Assembly (NCBI RefSeq): GCF_024722015.1
Contig: NZ_JANQBD010000023.1
Coordinates: 62,001-126,000, forward strand
Direction of reading: 5' to 3'
Length of the DNA: 64,000 nt
From: Paenibacillus radicis (ex Xue et al. 2023)
GTDB taxonomy: Bacteria > Bacillota > Bacilli > Paenibacillales > NBRC-103111
The position numbers and the translations under genes are program-made. Under the pieces are notes generated by a model. The model did no database searches, was not told the DNA's origin, and saw only the letters and a list, made by a program, of their open reading frames with translations. Shown piece after piece: positions 46,247-55,740 of the stretch (the first letter of the stretch is position 1; each line of letters starts with the position of its first letter).

Positions 46247-47653
46247 TTATACCTGCTGCAGCAGTGCAACGACTTGTTCCAGCTTCATGCCGCGCGATCC
46301 TTTTACCAACACAATATCGTCCGATGCGGTAAAGGAGGCCAACGCTTGCGCCAAACGGTTCTTGTCATCGAACACAACTACTTTACCTGGCGGATACTTC
46401 CGGGATGCCTCGTCTGCAAGGTGTTCGGACAGCTGCCCGAACACGAAGACACGGTCGATCTCTTTAGGATTCAGTATCCGTCCGATTTCCCGGTGAAATT
46501 CCACCTCCTGATCACCCAGCTCCAGCATATCGCCCAGCACAGCGATTTTACGGCTGTAGCCTGTTAACTCAACCAGCAGCTTTAAAGCTGCTTTCATGGA
46601 TGCAGGGCTTGCGTTATACGCATCGTTAAGAATGGTTAAACCTGACGGTGCTTTCATTAACTCTATTCGCATACTTGTCATGACACTCTTTTTGAGACCA
46701 TCGGCTATTGCAGTTGACGGGACTCCAAAATGAACTCCCACCGCTATAGCGGCAAGCGAATTAATTACATTATGAAAGCCTAACAACGGGATGTAGAACT
46801 CAGTGCTTTCCATCCTATTTAATCTAAAATGGGTACCCGCCGTATCTGTTTTCGTCTCCACTGGAAACCACTCATTATTAGAGCTAGCACCAAATCTAAC
46901 ACGATCGTAACGGTGAGCTTTCATACCGTCTGCTGCTTGCAATTCGGGCAGCACCTTATCGATCAGGGGTTCATCACCGAAATAGATCAAGGTTCCATCC
47001 TGCTGTAAACCTGCTAAAATCTCGGTCTTAGCTCTTGCGATTTCCTCACGGGAGCCTAGCTGCAAAAGATGTGCTTCACCTATGTTAGTGATAACAACAA
47101 CCTCAGGCTCTGCCAATTCCGATAAGAACCGGATTTCCCCCCGGCCGCTCATCCCCATCTCAAGCACTGCTACAGCCGTATCCTCCTCCAACTGAAGCAA
47201 AGTAAGCGGCAGACCGATATGATTGTTATAGTTACCTAATGTTTTATGCACTTTGAAAGTTGTCGATAAAACAGAAGCTGTCATATCCTTGGTTGTCGTC
47301 TTGCCATTGCTCCCTGTTATACCAACAATACGAATGTCGAGCTCCGAGCGATAGTTTTTGGCCAATTGCTGCAATGCTGCTAACGTATCCTCCACTAAGA
47401 TAAAGGGAATAGAATGAGGCGGAAGCTCATGGTCCCTTTGCCATAGAGAAGCCGAAGCTCCCTTAGCGATTGCATCATCAAGAAACCGGTGCCCGTCAAA
47501 CGATTCGCCAATTAATGGCACATACAGGTTGCCGGGCTGAAGTGTCCGGGTGTCCTTTGACACACCTTGAATTAGCAGGCTGCCATCGTAATCCGCTGCT
47601 GCAGCAGTCCCGCATGACATGGCAGACACCTCTGCAAAGGTTCGTTTAATCAC
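46247..47653 (-). CDS. murF: UDP-N-acetylmuramoyl-tripeptide--D-alanyl-D-alanine ligase
   Basis: MurF adds D-Ala-D-Ala to the UDP-MurNAc tripeptide. The 468-residue Mur ligase has the ATP loop GITGSNGKTTTKDM near residue 113, NNHIGLPLTLL, LEMGMSGRGEI, and NDAYNASPASMKAAL. The start is GTG 47653 with AAGGGG at a spacing of 8; it overlaps murE by 8 bp. In B. subtilis murF is elsewhere, so this is the more ancestral dcw order. Confidence 0.96.
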   Translation of the reverse strand: MIKRTFAEVSAMSCGTAAAADYDGSLLIQGVSKDTRTLQPGNLYVPLIGESFDGHRFLDDAIAKGASASLWQRDHELPPHSIPFILVEDTLAALQQLAKNYRSELDIRIVGITGSNGKTTTKDMTASVLSTTFKVHKTLGNYNNHIGLPLTLLQLEEDTAVAVLEMGMSGRGEIRFLSELAEPEVVVITNIGEAHLLQLGSREEIARAKTEILAGLQQDGTLIYFGDEPLIDKVLPELQAADGMKAHRYDRVRFGASSNNEWFPVETKTDTAGTHFRLNRMESTEFYIPLLGFHNVINSLAAIAVGVHFGVPSTAIADGLKKSVMTSMRIELMKAPSGLTILNDAYNASPASMKAALKLLVELTGYSRKIAVLGDMLELGDQEVEFHREIGRILNPKEIDRVFVFGQLSEHLADEASRKYPPGKVVVFDDKNRLAQALASFTASDDIVLVKGSRGMKLEQVVALLQQV

Positions 47654-49145
47654 GGTATCGTCCCCTTATCGCTTCCTTGGCCACTGACCTGTCATCAAAA
47701 TCATGCTTAATCCCTTGGATGTCCTGATACGTTTCATGCCCTTTTCCCGCTATCAATACTACATCCTTGGGGGATGCCGCTGCAATGGCTTTTTTTATAG
47801 CAGCTTTTCGGTCAACGATCAGTTCATAGCTGTCTTTGGAAAAACCCGCAGACACAATGCCAGGCTCTATATCTTCGACAATCCGCTGTGGGTCCTCCAT
47901 TCGCGGGTTGTCAGAGGTAACGTATAAGTGATTACTGTAACGCGCCGTCACAGCACCCATAACCGGGCGCTTAGTGCGGTCCCTGTCACCACCGCAGCCA
48001 AATACACAATGAATTTGGCCCTCTGCAAACTGCTTGATGGTAGACAATGCATTGTCCAGCCCATCGGGAGTATGAGCGTAATCGACAAGGACCAGGAAAT
48101 CCTGTCCTTCATCTACTACCTCCATCCGCCCCTCAACGGAACCAATGGATTCCAAGCTTTCTTTGATCGACTCCAAGGTTATTCCTTCCAGCAAAGCAGC
48201 AGTAATCGCCGCCAGCGAATTATAAACGTTGAACTCGCCGATCAAATGCGTTTGGAAATCGAGTGTACCACGAAAGGTCGTGCAGCGGAAGCTCGTTCCT
48301 TTGGAATTCATCTTAATCATGTCAGCGCGGACATCAGCTTCATTAGTTATGCCATAGGTTACAATCTGTGCAGCCGTCAATCTGGCATAATCTACGGATG
48401 CCGGGTCATCCGCATTCAAAACAGCAAACCGCTGTTCATCCGGATCAGAAACATATTCATTGCCTAGCCTTGAAAACAGCAAACCTTTCGCTGCTTTGTA
48501 GTTTTCCATTGATCCGTGATAATTCAGATGATCCTGTGTCAGGTTTGTAAAAATACCCGTTCTGAATTTTGTGCCCTTCACCCTGCCCATATCCAAACCA
48601 TGAGATGAAACTTCTATAATGCAATAATCGGTCCCTTGTTCAACCATTTTCCGGAAATTTCTTTGTAAATTATGCGCATCCTGCGTATTATTTTCATGAT
48701 TTATTATATAATCAGAACCGATTTTGACATGAATATTTCCCATCAAGCCAGTTACAAATCCGTTATGACTCAGTATCTTTTCCAGCAAATACGAGCTTGT
48801 TGTTTTACCGTTCGTACCCGTAATTCCAATCACCTTCATGCTGTTGCTCGGATACTCGTAAAAATGACAGGACAATATGGACAAGGCATCCCAAGTATTT
48901 TTCACAAATAACTTAGGAACATCGCTTTCCACGTCATATTCCACAACTAATGCAGAGGCGCCATTGCTCACAGCCTGCTCTGCAAATAAATGTCTGTCTT
49001 TAATGCCGATTTTTTCCGAAACGCATACAAACAAATCACCAGGCTTCACTTTTCTGGAATCAATCTGGATACCTGTAATGTTAATGCTCCCATCACCTGA
49101 AATACGGCTAGCCGTAAGCCGGGAAGCCAGTTCCTTTAGCTGCAT
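47646..49145 (-). CDS. murE: UDP-N-acetylmuramoyl-tripeptide synthetase (meso-diaminopimelate-adding)
   Basis: MurE adds the third residue of the stem peptide. The 499-residue ligase has the ATP loop GITGTNGKTTSSYL near residue 108 and the DNPR motif (TSDNPRMEDP), the mark of meso-diaminopimelate rather than lysine addition. This agrees with the dapH, deacetylase and patA genes in the window. The ATG at 49145 follows GGAGGGG. murE overlaps murF by 8 bp. Confidence 0.97.
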   Translation of the reverse strand: MQLKELASRLTASRISGDGSINITGIQIDSRKVKPGDLFVCVSEKIGIKDRHLFAEQAVSNGASALVVEYDVESDVPKLFVKNTWDALSILSCHFYEYPSNSMKVIGITGTNGKTTSSYLLEKILSHNGFVTGLMGNIHVKIGSDYIINHENNTQDAHNLQRNFRKMVEQGTDYCIIEVSSHGLDMGRVKGTKFRTGIFTNLTQDHLNYHGSMENYKAAKGLLFSRLGNEYVSDPDEQRFAVLNADDPASVDYARLTAAQIVTYGITNEADVRADMIKMNSKGTSFRCTTFRGTLDFQTHLIGEFNVYNSLAAITAALLEGITLESIKESLESIGSVEGRMEVVDEGQDFLVLVDYAHTPDGLDNALSTIKQFAEGQIHCVFGCGGDRDRTKRPVMGAVTARYSNHLYVTSDNPRMEDPQRIVEDIEPGIVSAGFSKDSYELIVDRKAAIKKAIAAASPKDVVLIAGKGHETYQDIQGIKHDFDDRSVAKEAIRGRYRD

Positions 49146-49242
49146 GGGTTCCCCTCCGTTTTTTACACATGGTATCTATTATGGACAAAAAAAGCTCCGA
49201 TGAAAAGCCTAATTTTTCAAAAACCAATATTTAATTATTTCG

Positions 49243-51177
49243 TTATTGCGAGGGCTCCGATTCCTTATCCGATAAATAAACACGAATGGTTGAGCCTTGG
49301 TCTATTCGAGTACCAGCTTTGGGCACTTGATTCACAACATACTTGCCGACTCCCGACTTGGCCAGGACGAAATTAGAGTTAAGGTCCTCGTAAATTTCGG
49401 TGACACTCATCCCAATCAGGCTAGGAACCTCTACAAGCGGAGTATCTCCATATACATATTTCCGGTTCAATTGATCTTTACGCTGCGGTACCTTCATATA
49501 GCGGAGAGCATCCTCCATAATGTTCTTGACCAGCGGCGCCGCAATCAAACCTCCAAATTGAAGACCTTGTGGATCGTCCACAGCTGCGTAAACAACAATT
49601 TTCGGATCATCTGCAGGAGCAAATCCTATAAAAGAAACAATATGCTCATCTGCCGAGTAACGACCGTTCACTACCTTTTGGGCTGTACCCGTTTTACCAC
49701 CTACACGATAGCCGTCTATAAACGCATTGCGGCCCGTACCATTAGCTACGACGCTTTCCAATGTTTCCCTGACCTGCTTGGAGGTTTGCTCCGAGATAAC
49801 CTGCCGCACTAGCTCCGGTTTTATCGTTTCTGCATTCTCGCTAGTAATCGGATTGTACCAAGCTCTGGCAACGTGAGGTTTATAAAGCTTCCCTCCATTA
49901 ATTGCAGCTGAAACAGCTGTAATTTGCTGAATGGGTGTAACGGACACACCTTGACCAAACGAGGTTGTCGCCAGCTCAACCGGTCCAACCTTGGGGAGCT
50001 TAAACATGATCCCATTCTCTTCGCCACCGAGATCGATACCTGTTTTCTTGCCAAATCCAAAGTTCGATATATATTCAAACAGTTTTTCCTTGCCTAACTT
50101 TTGTCCCATAACAACAAAACCCGGGTTGCACGAATTCTCTACAACCTGCTGCATAGTCTCGCTGCCATGTCCCCCGCGCTTCCAACACCTAAGCCTTGCA
50201 CCAGCGACCTCTATCGAGCCTGGATCGTAGAAAGGATCGGTGAGCTTTATTTTCTTTTCTTCCAATGCCGCTGCCAATGTAATGATCTTAAATGTAGAAC
50301 CCGGCTCATAAGTCATCCAGATCGGAAGATTGCGGTCATAGCTTTCTTTAGGGAAGTCCCTGAAGTTGCCCGGATCGTAGCCGGGTCTTGCCCCCATCGC
50401 TAGAATCTCACCGTTGTTAGGATCCATCATGATTGCAATAGCATGCTTGGCCTGATATTTCACCATCGTTTGATCGAGCTCTCGTTCCAGAACCGATTGA
50501 AGGTGACTATCAATGGTCAGCTGCAGGTTCATTCCATCTAGGGGCCGAGAATAAGTGTCCGAAGAATTCGGCATCTGTCGTCCCGCAGCATCCGATAAGA
50601 AAGATATGCTTCCATTAATTCCAGTAAGCTGTTTATCATATTTTAATTCTATGCCCGTCAAACCTTGATTATCAATCCCAGTAAAACCAAGAATGTGAGC
50701 TGCAAGGCTGCCTAATGGATAGCTGCGCTTGTTATCCTCAGCAACTACTATGCCAGGTAGGTTCAAAGCACGAATTTCCTGAGCCTTTTCCTGCGTAATC
50801 TTACGCCCACCCGGTTGAATACGAACAATTAATTGCCTTTGAGTAATTTGCTTCAGTACCGTTTCTGGCGGCACCTGCAGTCGGGAAGCCAATTGAGCAG
50901 CCGTAGACTGCGGGTCCTTTACTTGGGCAGGGATCGCCATTACAGTTGGCGAGCTAATATTGTAGGCAAGCTGTATGCCGTTCCGATCAACAATTTCTCC
51001 TCTTTTCGCTGCAAAAGGGATGTTACGCCTCCATGAATCTTCTGCTTTGTCGGAAAGCTCGGGCCCCATCCAAATTTGTACATAGCCAAGCCGCACGATC
51101 AATGCAAGGAACAGAAACGTTCCCACAATCAATGCAATGAATAGTCGACGACGAACTGTTACATTCGATGCCCTCAT
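49243..51177 (-). CDS. spoVD: stage V sporulation protein D (class B penicillin-binding protein)
   Basis: A spore-cortex transpeptidase paired with SpoVE. The 644-residue protein has one N-terminal membrane segment (LFIALIVGTFLFLALIV), a PBP dimerisation domain and a transpeptidase with catalytic S294 (STFK), SCN and KTGTAQ. A single C-terminal PASTA domain (VEVPSLIGMSVTEIYEDL) marks SpoVD rather than PBP2b. The 51178-51354 spacer holds a small CGGCAG/CTGCCG hairpin; no promoter was clear. Confidence 0.95.
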   Translation of the reverse strand: MRASNVTVRRRLFIALIVGTFLFLALIVRLGYVQIWMGPELSDKAEDSWRRNIPFAAKRGEIVDRNGIQLAYNISSPTVMAIPAQVKDPQSTAAQLASRLQVPPETVLKQITQRQLIVRIQPGGRKITQEKAQEIRALNLPGIVVAEDNKRSYPLGSLAAHILGFTGIDNQGLTGIELKYDKQLTGINGSISFLSDAAGRQMPNSSDTYSRPLDGMNLQLTIDSHLQSVLERELDQTMVKYQAKHAIAIMMDPNNGEILAMGARPGYDPGNFRDFPKESYDRNLPIWMTYEPGSTFKIITLAAALEEKKIKLTDPFYDPGSIEVAGARLRCWKRGGHGSETMQQVVENSCNPGFVVMGQKLGKEKLFEYISNFGFGKKTGIDLGGEENGIMFKLPKVGPVELATTSFGQGVSVTPIQQITAVSAAINGGKLYKPHVARAWYNPITSENAETIKPELVRQVISEQTSKQVRETLESVVANGTGRNAFIDGYRVGGKTGTAQKVVNGRYSADEHIVSFIGFAPADDPKIVVYAAVDDPQGLQFGGLIAAPLVKNIMEDALRYMKVPQRKDQLNRKYVYGDTPLVEVPSLIGMSVTEIYEDLNSNFVLAKSGVGKYVVNQVPKAGTRIDQGSTIRVYLSDKESEPSQ

Positions 51178-51354
51178 TACTGTTCGATCCCCTCCCGAAT
51201 GGATTCTCTAGAGTCTTTCGGCAGCTTTCTGCCGGACTAGCCCATAGATAGTTTCATATCCAGATTATTCGGGACAAACAGGGGTTAGAACAAGCTGTCC
51301 TGTAAATTCGCAGAATCCACAGCTATTTCTCAATATCGACTGGCCTCTATTATT

Positions 51355-53688
51355 TTATCTAGCCGGCTGGGCAGCTGTTTTGGGCGGGGGGACAGCGTCT
51401 TTCTTATCCGTTTTATCAGCTTTGCCGGTTGACGTCTTCTCTGGTGCCTTATCCGCAGACTTATCCGATGTTTTATCGGACTTCGCAGGAGGCCCCATTG
51501 GAGTCGGCACTTGAATCAGCTCTTGATATGGCTTTAACTGGAGGATGAGCAGCTTATTATCCCCTTCATTAGACAAGGACTGGGAGGCCACATAACCTTC
51601 CCCAACAGATTGGCATTTCAATTTAATAAATGAACACACTTCCAGTGCATCTCTTAATGATTTGCCGGTCATATCAGGTACCGATATATCTTCACTTTCC
51701 TGCATTACTACATAAATTCGTTGCGTCGATCCAATTTCAGTACCCGCCAAAGGAGTTTGGTCAATAATCTTGGCTCCTTTTCCAACTGATTCAACGGTGA
51801 CGCCGTACTTATTCATCGTATTTTTCGCTTGTTCAACCGTCAAACCTTCTAAATCAGGCACAGTCATTTTCGTTTCTTTATCGGTTGTTTTCATCTGCTG
51901 CGAGGAAGACGGAACCCCCATATAGCGCAGCGTTTGGGATACGATTTCCTTGAATATAGGGGGAGCCACCTCACTGCCTCCATGGAAATCCCCGTTCAGA
52001 TCTGGCTCATCTGCAATAACGGTAACAAGAATTTTCGGGTCCTCTACCGGTGCAAAACCAATAAAGGAAATAACCCATTTGCCTTCTGCATACCCTTTGC
52101 CCCCAGGATCAACTTTATTAGCCGTCCCTGTTTTACCAGCAACACGGTATCCTTCAATATAAGCATTTTTACCTGTACCTATTGTTTTGTCGTTTACAAC
52201 CATCTCTAAATATTCACTCACCTGTTTGGCGGTCTTTTCTGAAACGACCTCACGGACGACTTTTGGCTCAAAGGTTTGTATAGGCTGTTTGGTTTTAGGA
52301 TCAAAAATCTCCTTCACCACATGAGGCCACATCAGCTTGCCACCGTTAGCAATCGCCGCATAAGCAGCTGTTTGTTGAATAGCTGTAGCCGTCAAACCTT
52401 GACCATAGGTTGCCGTAGCAAACTCAGCCGGATATTTCATTCTCACAATTCCCGGAACCTCGCCAGGGAGATCAACTCCCGTCCTAGCTCCAAAACCGAA
52501 TCTTTCAATATAATCCGACAATTTTGATTGACCTAATTTCTCGCCCAGCTTTACAAAAGCAACATTACTTGAACGTTTCAATCCGTCGAGATAGGAAATC
52601 TGACCCCAACCAGAAATATTCCAGTCATGCAGCCTTCGTCCAGGCACTTGAATCGAGCCCGATTGGTAAAAGTCCGTAGGAACAAAGAGATTCTCCTCCA
52701 CTGTAGCGGCCAAAGTGACCAGTTTGAAGGTGGATCCAGGTTCATATTGTGAAGCAACTGTATGATTAATAAAATCGGATTGATTGCTAGTTTCCCAGTA
52801 GTGGTTAGGGTTAAAGTTCGGATAGCTGGACATTCCTAGAATTTCCATTGTTTTAGGATCAACTGCGATTGCCGTCAAGCTTTTTGGCTTATATTTGGTG
52901 TAATACTTTTCCAGAGCGCTCTCTATGTAAAACTGGATGTTTTTATCAATTGTCAGCCTTACATTGCTGCCGTCTACTGCGGGCTTGTAATCAACTTTGG
53001 CGTCGGGGAGCTCAACACCATTACGGTCTTTTTCATAGCTAAGATTGCCTGGAATACCCTTTAAATATTTATCAAACAATGTTTCGAGTCCCATTATCGG
53101 CTTGCCTTCCTTGTCGTTATAGCCGAGTAAGTGGGAAGCCATTTTCCCGCCAGGATAAAAGCGTTTCTGTTCCTTTTGCAAATAAATGCCTACATTTTTG
53201 GTAGAGGTTTGAACCTTAAGCTCCTCAACCAGCTTGCGTACCTGATCGGCCACCTCAGCGTCTATTTTCCAGCCTTCATTACGAATCTCCACTTGAGGAT
53301 AGAGGGTACCGTCCTGACGCGTTTTGTTTAATCGGGAACGGATCTTATCTTCTAAAGCCGCTATTGCGGTAGGTTCTTCCGAAGTTTTTATTATAGCTGC
53401 CAGCCCTTTAACCACTTGGTTCTCTATATGCTTGCTTTGAATGATCTTGGGGTTTAATGCAATTGTAAAAGCGGGCGCATCCTCTGCCATCACCTTATCA
53501 TTGCGATCGACTATCATGCCGCGAACAGGACGCAGCACTTCTTCGGTCTCCCATCTGGCCTGTGCTTCCGTCAATAATCCGGCCCCCTGCACTACCTGAA
53601 CCCAATACAGTCTACCTACAAGAGCAACAAAAAAGAGGGTAAATACCCCCCCTATTAGCAATGATCTCAACTTTACTTTCTTGTACAT
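51355..53688 (-). CDS. pbpB: class B penicillin-binding protein of the divisome (PBP 2B type)
   Basis: Septal transpeptidase working with FtsL, DivIB and a SEDS protein. The 777-residue protein has one N-terminal membrane segment, a dimerisation domain, the transpeptidase with catalytic S319 (GSTFK), RSSN and AGKTGTAN, then two PASTA domains (VPDLEGLTVEQAKN and VPDMTGKSLRDALE). The tail is a disordered Lys/Pro/Ala-rich stretch of about 50 residues, longer than in B. subtilis. It starts 27 bp after ftsL. Confidence 0.95.
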   Translation of the reverse strand: MYKKVKLRSLLIGGVFTLFFVALVGRLYWVQVVQGAGLLTEAQARWETEEVLRPVRGMIVDRNDKVMAEDAPAFTIALNPKIIQSKHIENQVVKGLAAIIKTSEEPTAIAALEDKIRSRLNKTRQDGTLYPQVEIRNEGWKIDAEVADQVRKLVEELKVQTSTKNVGIYLQKEQKRFYPGGKMASHLLGYNDKEGKPIMGLETLFDKYLKGIPGNLSYEKDRNGVELPDAKVDYKPAVDGSNVRLTIDKNIQFYIESALEKYYTKYKPKSLTAIAVDPKTMEILGMSSYPNFNPNHYWETSNQSDFINHTVASQYEPGSTFKLVTLAATVEENLFVPTDFYQSGSIQVPGRRLHDWNISGWGQISYLDGLKRSSNVAFVKLGEKLGQSKLSDYIERFGFGARTGVDLPGEVPGIVRMKYPAEFATATYGQGLTATAIQQTAAYAAIANGGKLMWPHVVKEIFDPKTKQPIQTFEPKVVREVVSEKTAKQVSEYLEMVVNDKTIGTGKNAYIEGYRVAGKTGTANKVDPGGKGYAEGKWVISFIGFAPVEDPKILVTVIADEPDLNGDFHGGSEVAPPIFKEIVSQTLRYMGVPSSSQQMKTTDKETKMTVPDLEGLTVEQAKNTMNKYGVTVESVGKGAKIIDQTPLAGTEIGSTQRIYVVMQESEDISVPDMTGKSLRDALEVCSFIKLKCQSVGEGYVASQSLSNEGDNKLLILQLKPYQELIQVPTPMGPPAKSDKTSDKSADKAPEKTSTGKADKTDKKDAVPPPKTAAQPAR

Positions 53689-53715
53689 GTCGATTCCTCT
53701 CTCCCGTTCTTATGA

Positions 53716-54156
53716 TTACGGAGTAGTCGTCTCCACTTTTTTCTCGTTGACTGCCGATGCTGTCGTTTTTGATTGCGTTTCTGTTGACTTCATTGGCACC
53801 TTGCTGATTTGTTTGTCTTCTGGCGGAACCATTCCAAGCTTTAACGCTTCCTGTCTTAAACGATCGGGATTCGATAAGGATTCAACCTTGTGCTTCAGCA
53901 CGCTGTTATCCGCCTGCAGCATCTGAATATCGGTTTCGAGCTTCATAATCTTAGTGTTCATTTCATAAATTTGCGCATAACGCCAAATGATCAAGCTTGC
54001 TACAATGACACAAATAAGCATGGTGAACAAATATAGCAGCTTTTCTTGCACGGGGAGCGATTTGTTGCGGTAAACAATTTTCTTCGTTTCCTTAACGGTG
54101 ACCTTCTGATTGGTCCTTTGCTCGACGGCCAGACTTCCATGTATGTATGCAGGCAT
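53716..54156 (-). CDS. ftsL: cell division protein FtsL
   Basis: FtsL is a small bitopic protein that holds the divisome core together. The 146-residue protein has a basic cytoplasmic N-terminus, one membrane segment (LLYLFTMLICVIVASLIIW, about residues 40-58), a leucine-zipper-like coiled coil, and the FtsL motif RLRQEALKLGMVPPED. The ATG at 54156 follows AGGAGGACATAAGGA. Sequence is poorly conserved, but position between rsmH and pbpB is decisive. Confidence 0.9.
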   Translation of the reverse strand: MPAYIHGSLAVEQRTNQKVTVKETKKIVYRNKSLPVQEKLLYLFTMLICVIVASLIIWRYAQIYEMNTKIMKLETDIQMLQADNSVLKHKVESLSNPDRLRQEALKLGMVPPEDKQISKVPMKSTETQSKTTASAVNEKKVETTTP

Positions 54157-54205
54157 TCCTTATGTCCTCCTCTTCGGGATGTTTGATTTATTAATTAATA
54201 GGATT

Positions 54206-55156
54206 CTATAGTTTCTGTGCAACTCTTAATTTAGCTGATCTAGCCCTAGGGTTAGCTTCCAGCTCTTCAGGTCCTGATTCTATCGGCTTGCGATTAATTA
54301 GCTTCACAACACCTTTTGTTCCACAAACACACATAGGGAATCCCGGCGGGCATGTGCACCGCTCTACATATTTAGCAAACGTTTGCTTACAAATTCTGTC
54401 CTCCAGGGAATGAAATGTAATAACAGCCGCTCTGCCTCCAGGCGCCAAGCAACGAATGGTTTGCTCTAACGCTTCCTCAAATACACCCAATTCATCATTA
54501 ACAGCTATCCGCAATGCTTGAAAGCTTCGTTTAGCGGGATGGGGTCCAGTACGTCTTGCCGCGGCAGGAATACCTTCCTTGATCAGTTCAACCAATTGAA
54601 CTGTTGACTCGATAGGAGCGTTCTCACGGGCTGCCACAATTTTTCCGGCAATTCGTCTTGAAAACTTCTCCTCTCCATATTCAAAAAGGATTTTGGCAAT
54701 TTCCTGTTCGGTCCAATGGTTGACAATTTCTTTGGCCGTAAGCTCCGAATTCCGGTCCATCCGCATATCCAATTCTGCATCATGGTTATAACTGAAGCCT
54801 CGTTCTGCCTCATCTAACTGAGGAGAGGAAACCCCTAAATCAAATAAAATACCGTCCACCTGAGGCAGACCATTCATCATTGCTCTTGGTTCCAAGCGCA
54901 GCTGCTGCTCAAGATAGCGGAAGTTGCTTCGCACCAGTTTCACCCTGTCCATGTAAGGAGCAAGCCTGATCTCTGCATTGGCAAGTGCCGCATCATCCTG
55001 ATCGAAGGCGATTAACAAGCCTTTCTCGCTTAACCTTGAAGCGATTACGGAGCTATGTCCCGCTCCTCCTAGTGTACAATCCACATAAATACCATCTGGA
55101 TTAATATTCAAACCTTCTATTGCTTCTTCCATTAATACCGTAACGTGATGAAACAT
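54206..55156 (-). CDS. rsmH: 16S rRNA (cytosine(1402)-N4)-methyltransferase
   Basis: RsmH N4-methylates C1402 of 16S rRNA. The 316-residue protein has the SAM motif [15 protein letters not shown] near residue 24, the catalytic-site [21 protein letters not shown] and the C-terminal [15 protein letters not shown] and [13 protein letters not shown]. The ATG at 55156 follows AGGAGG. It is second in the dcw cluster, 35 bp after mraZ. Confidence 0.97.
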   Translation of the reverse strand: MFHHVTVLMEEAIEGLNINPDGIYVDCTLGGAGHSSVIASRLSEKGLLIAFDQDDAALANAEIRLAPYMDRVKLVRSNFRYLEQQLRLEPRAMMNGLPQVDGILFDLGVSSPQLDEAERGFSYNHDAELDMRMDRNSELTAKEIVNHWTEQEIAKILFEYGEEKFSRRIAGKIVAARENAPIESTVQLVELIKEGIPAAARRTGPHPAKRSFQALRIAVNDELGVFEEALEQTIRCLAPGGRAAVITFHSLEDRICKQTFAKYVERCTCPPGFPMCVCGTKGVVKLINRKPIESGPEELEANPRARSAKLRVAQKL

Positions 55157-55191
55157 GCTGCTTGTCCTCCTGTGTTTGTTAGGCTGCTTCT

Positions 55192-55629
55192 CTATAGATC
55201 AAAGTTAAAATCAACAAGCTTTTCGGCAATTTCGTTAAACGATTCTTCCGATTGTAGGGAATAGGATTCCCACATTTGCTTGCTCCAAATCTCAACCCGA
55301 TTAGAAACACCAATAACAATGCAGTCCTTTTCCAACTTAGCGTGCTCAATGAGGTTATTCGGCAAATTCATCCTGCCCTGCTTATCTAGTTCACACTCTG
55401 TTGCACCGGAGAAAAAGAAGCGTGTAAACGCCCGAGCGTCCGATTTCATCAGGGGCAGAGCCTTCAGCTTCTGCTCCAATACTGCCCATTCTTCCATGGG
55501 GTAAACAAATAAACATTGATCTAAACCGCGGGTCACGATGAAGGATGTTCCTAGAGATTCACGAAACTTAGCCGGCACAATCATACGTCCTTTATCGTCG
55601 ATGCTGTGCTGGTATTCGCCCATGAACAT
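55192..55629 (-). CDS. mraZ: transcriptional regulator MraZ
   Basis: MraZ is a DNA-binding repressor of the dcw cluster. The 145-residue protein has two SpoVT-AbrB-like domains: [22 protein letters not shown] and [23 protein letters not shown]. The start is the ATG at 55629 (MFMGEYQ), nine nt after AGGGGTG; an upstream ATG at 55641 lies in the SD/operator region. Four operator repeats directly upstream suggest autorepression. Confidence 0.96.
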   Translation of the reverse strand: MFMGEYQHSIDDKGRMIVPAKFRESLGTSFIVTRGLDQCLFVYPMEEWAVLEQKLKALPLMKSDARAFTRFFFSGATECELDKQGRMNLPNNLIEHAKLEKDCIVIGVSNRVEIWSKQMWESYSLQSEESFNEIAEKLVDFNFDL

Positions 55630-55636
55630 AAGAATC

Positions 55637-55676
55637 TTCACCCCTTTTCACCACTTTACCCCACTTCCCACCACTT
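55637..55676 (-). promoter_or_regulatory. MraZ operator: four 10-bp tandem repeats
   Basis: On the minus strand four consecutive decamers occur: AAGTGGTGGG, AAGTGGGGTA, AAGTGGTGAA and AAGGGGTGAA (plus 55667-55676, 55657-55666, 55647-55656, 55637-55646). MraZ of other bacteria binds GTGG/TGGG-type repeats with a 10-bp period. The last repeat overlaps the mraZ SD; a TATACA at 55676-55681 abuts the first and may be the -10. Confidence 0.8.
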
Positions 55677-55703
55677 GTATAGAATAAATTCTCCACAAAA
55701 CAG

Positions 55704-55730
55704 AAAAATCCTGCTTTTTAGCAGGATTTC
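55704..55730 (-). terminator. terminator of the DUF4349 gene
   Basis: AAATCCTGC (55706-55714) pairs with GCAGGATTT (55721-55729); on the minus strand five T follow. It lies between this gene and the mraZ operator. Confidence 0.88.
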
Positions 55731-55740
55731 CGAAAAATAA

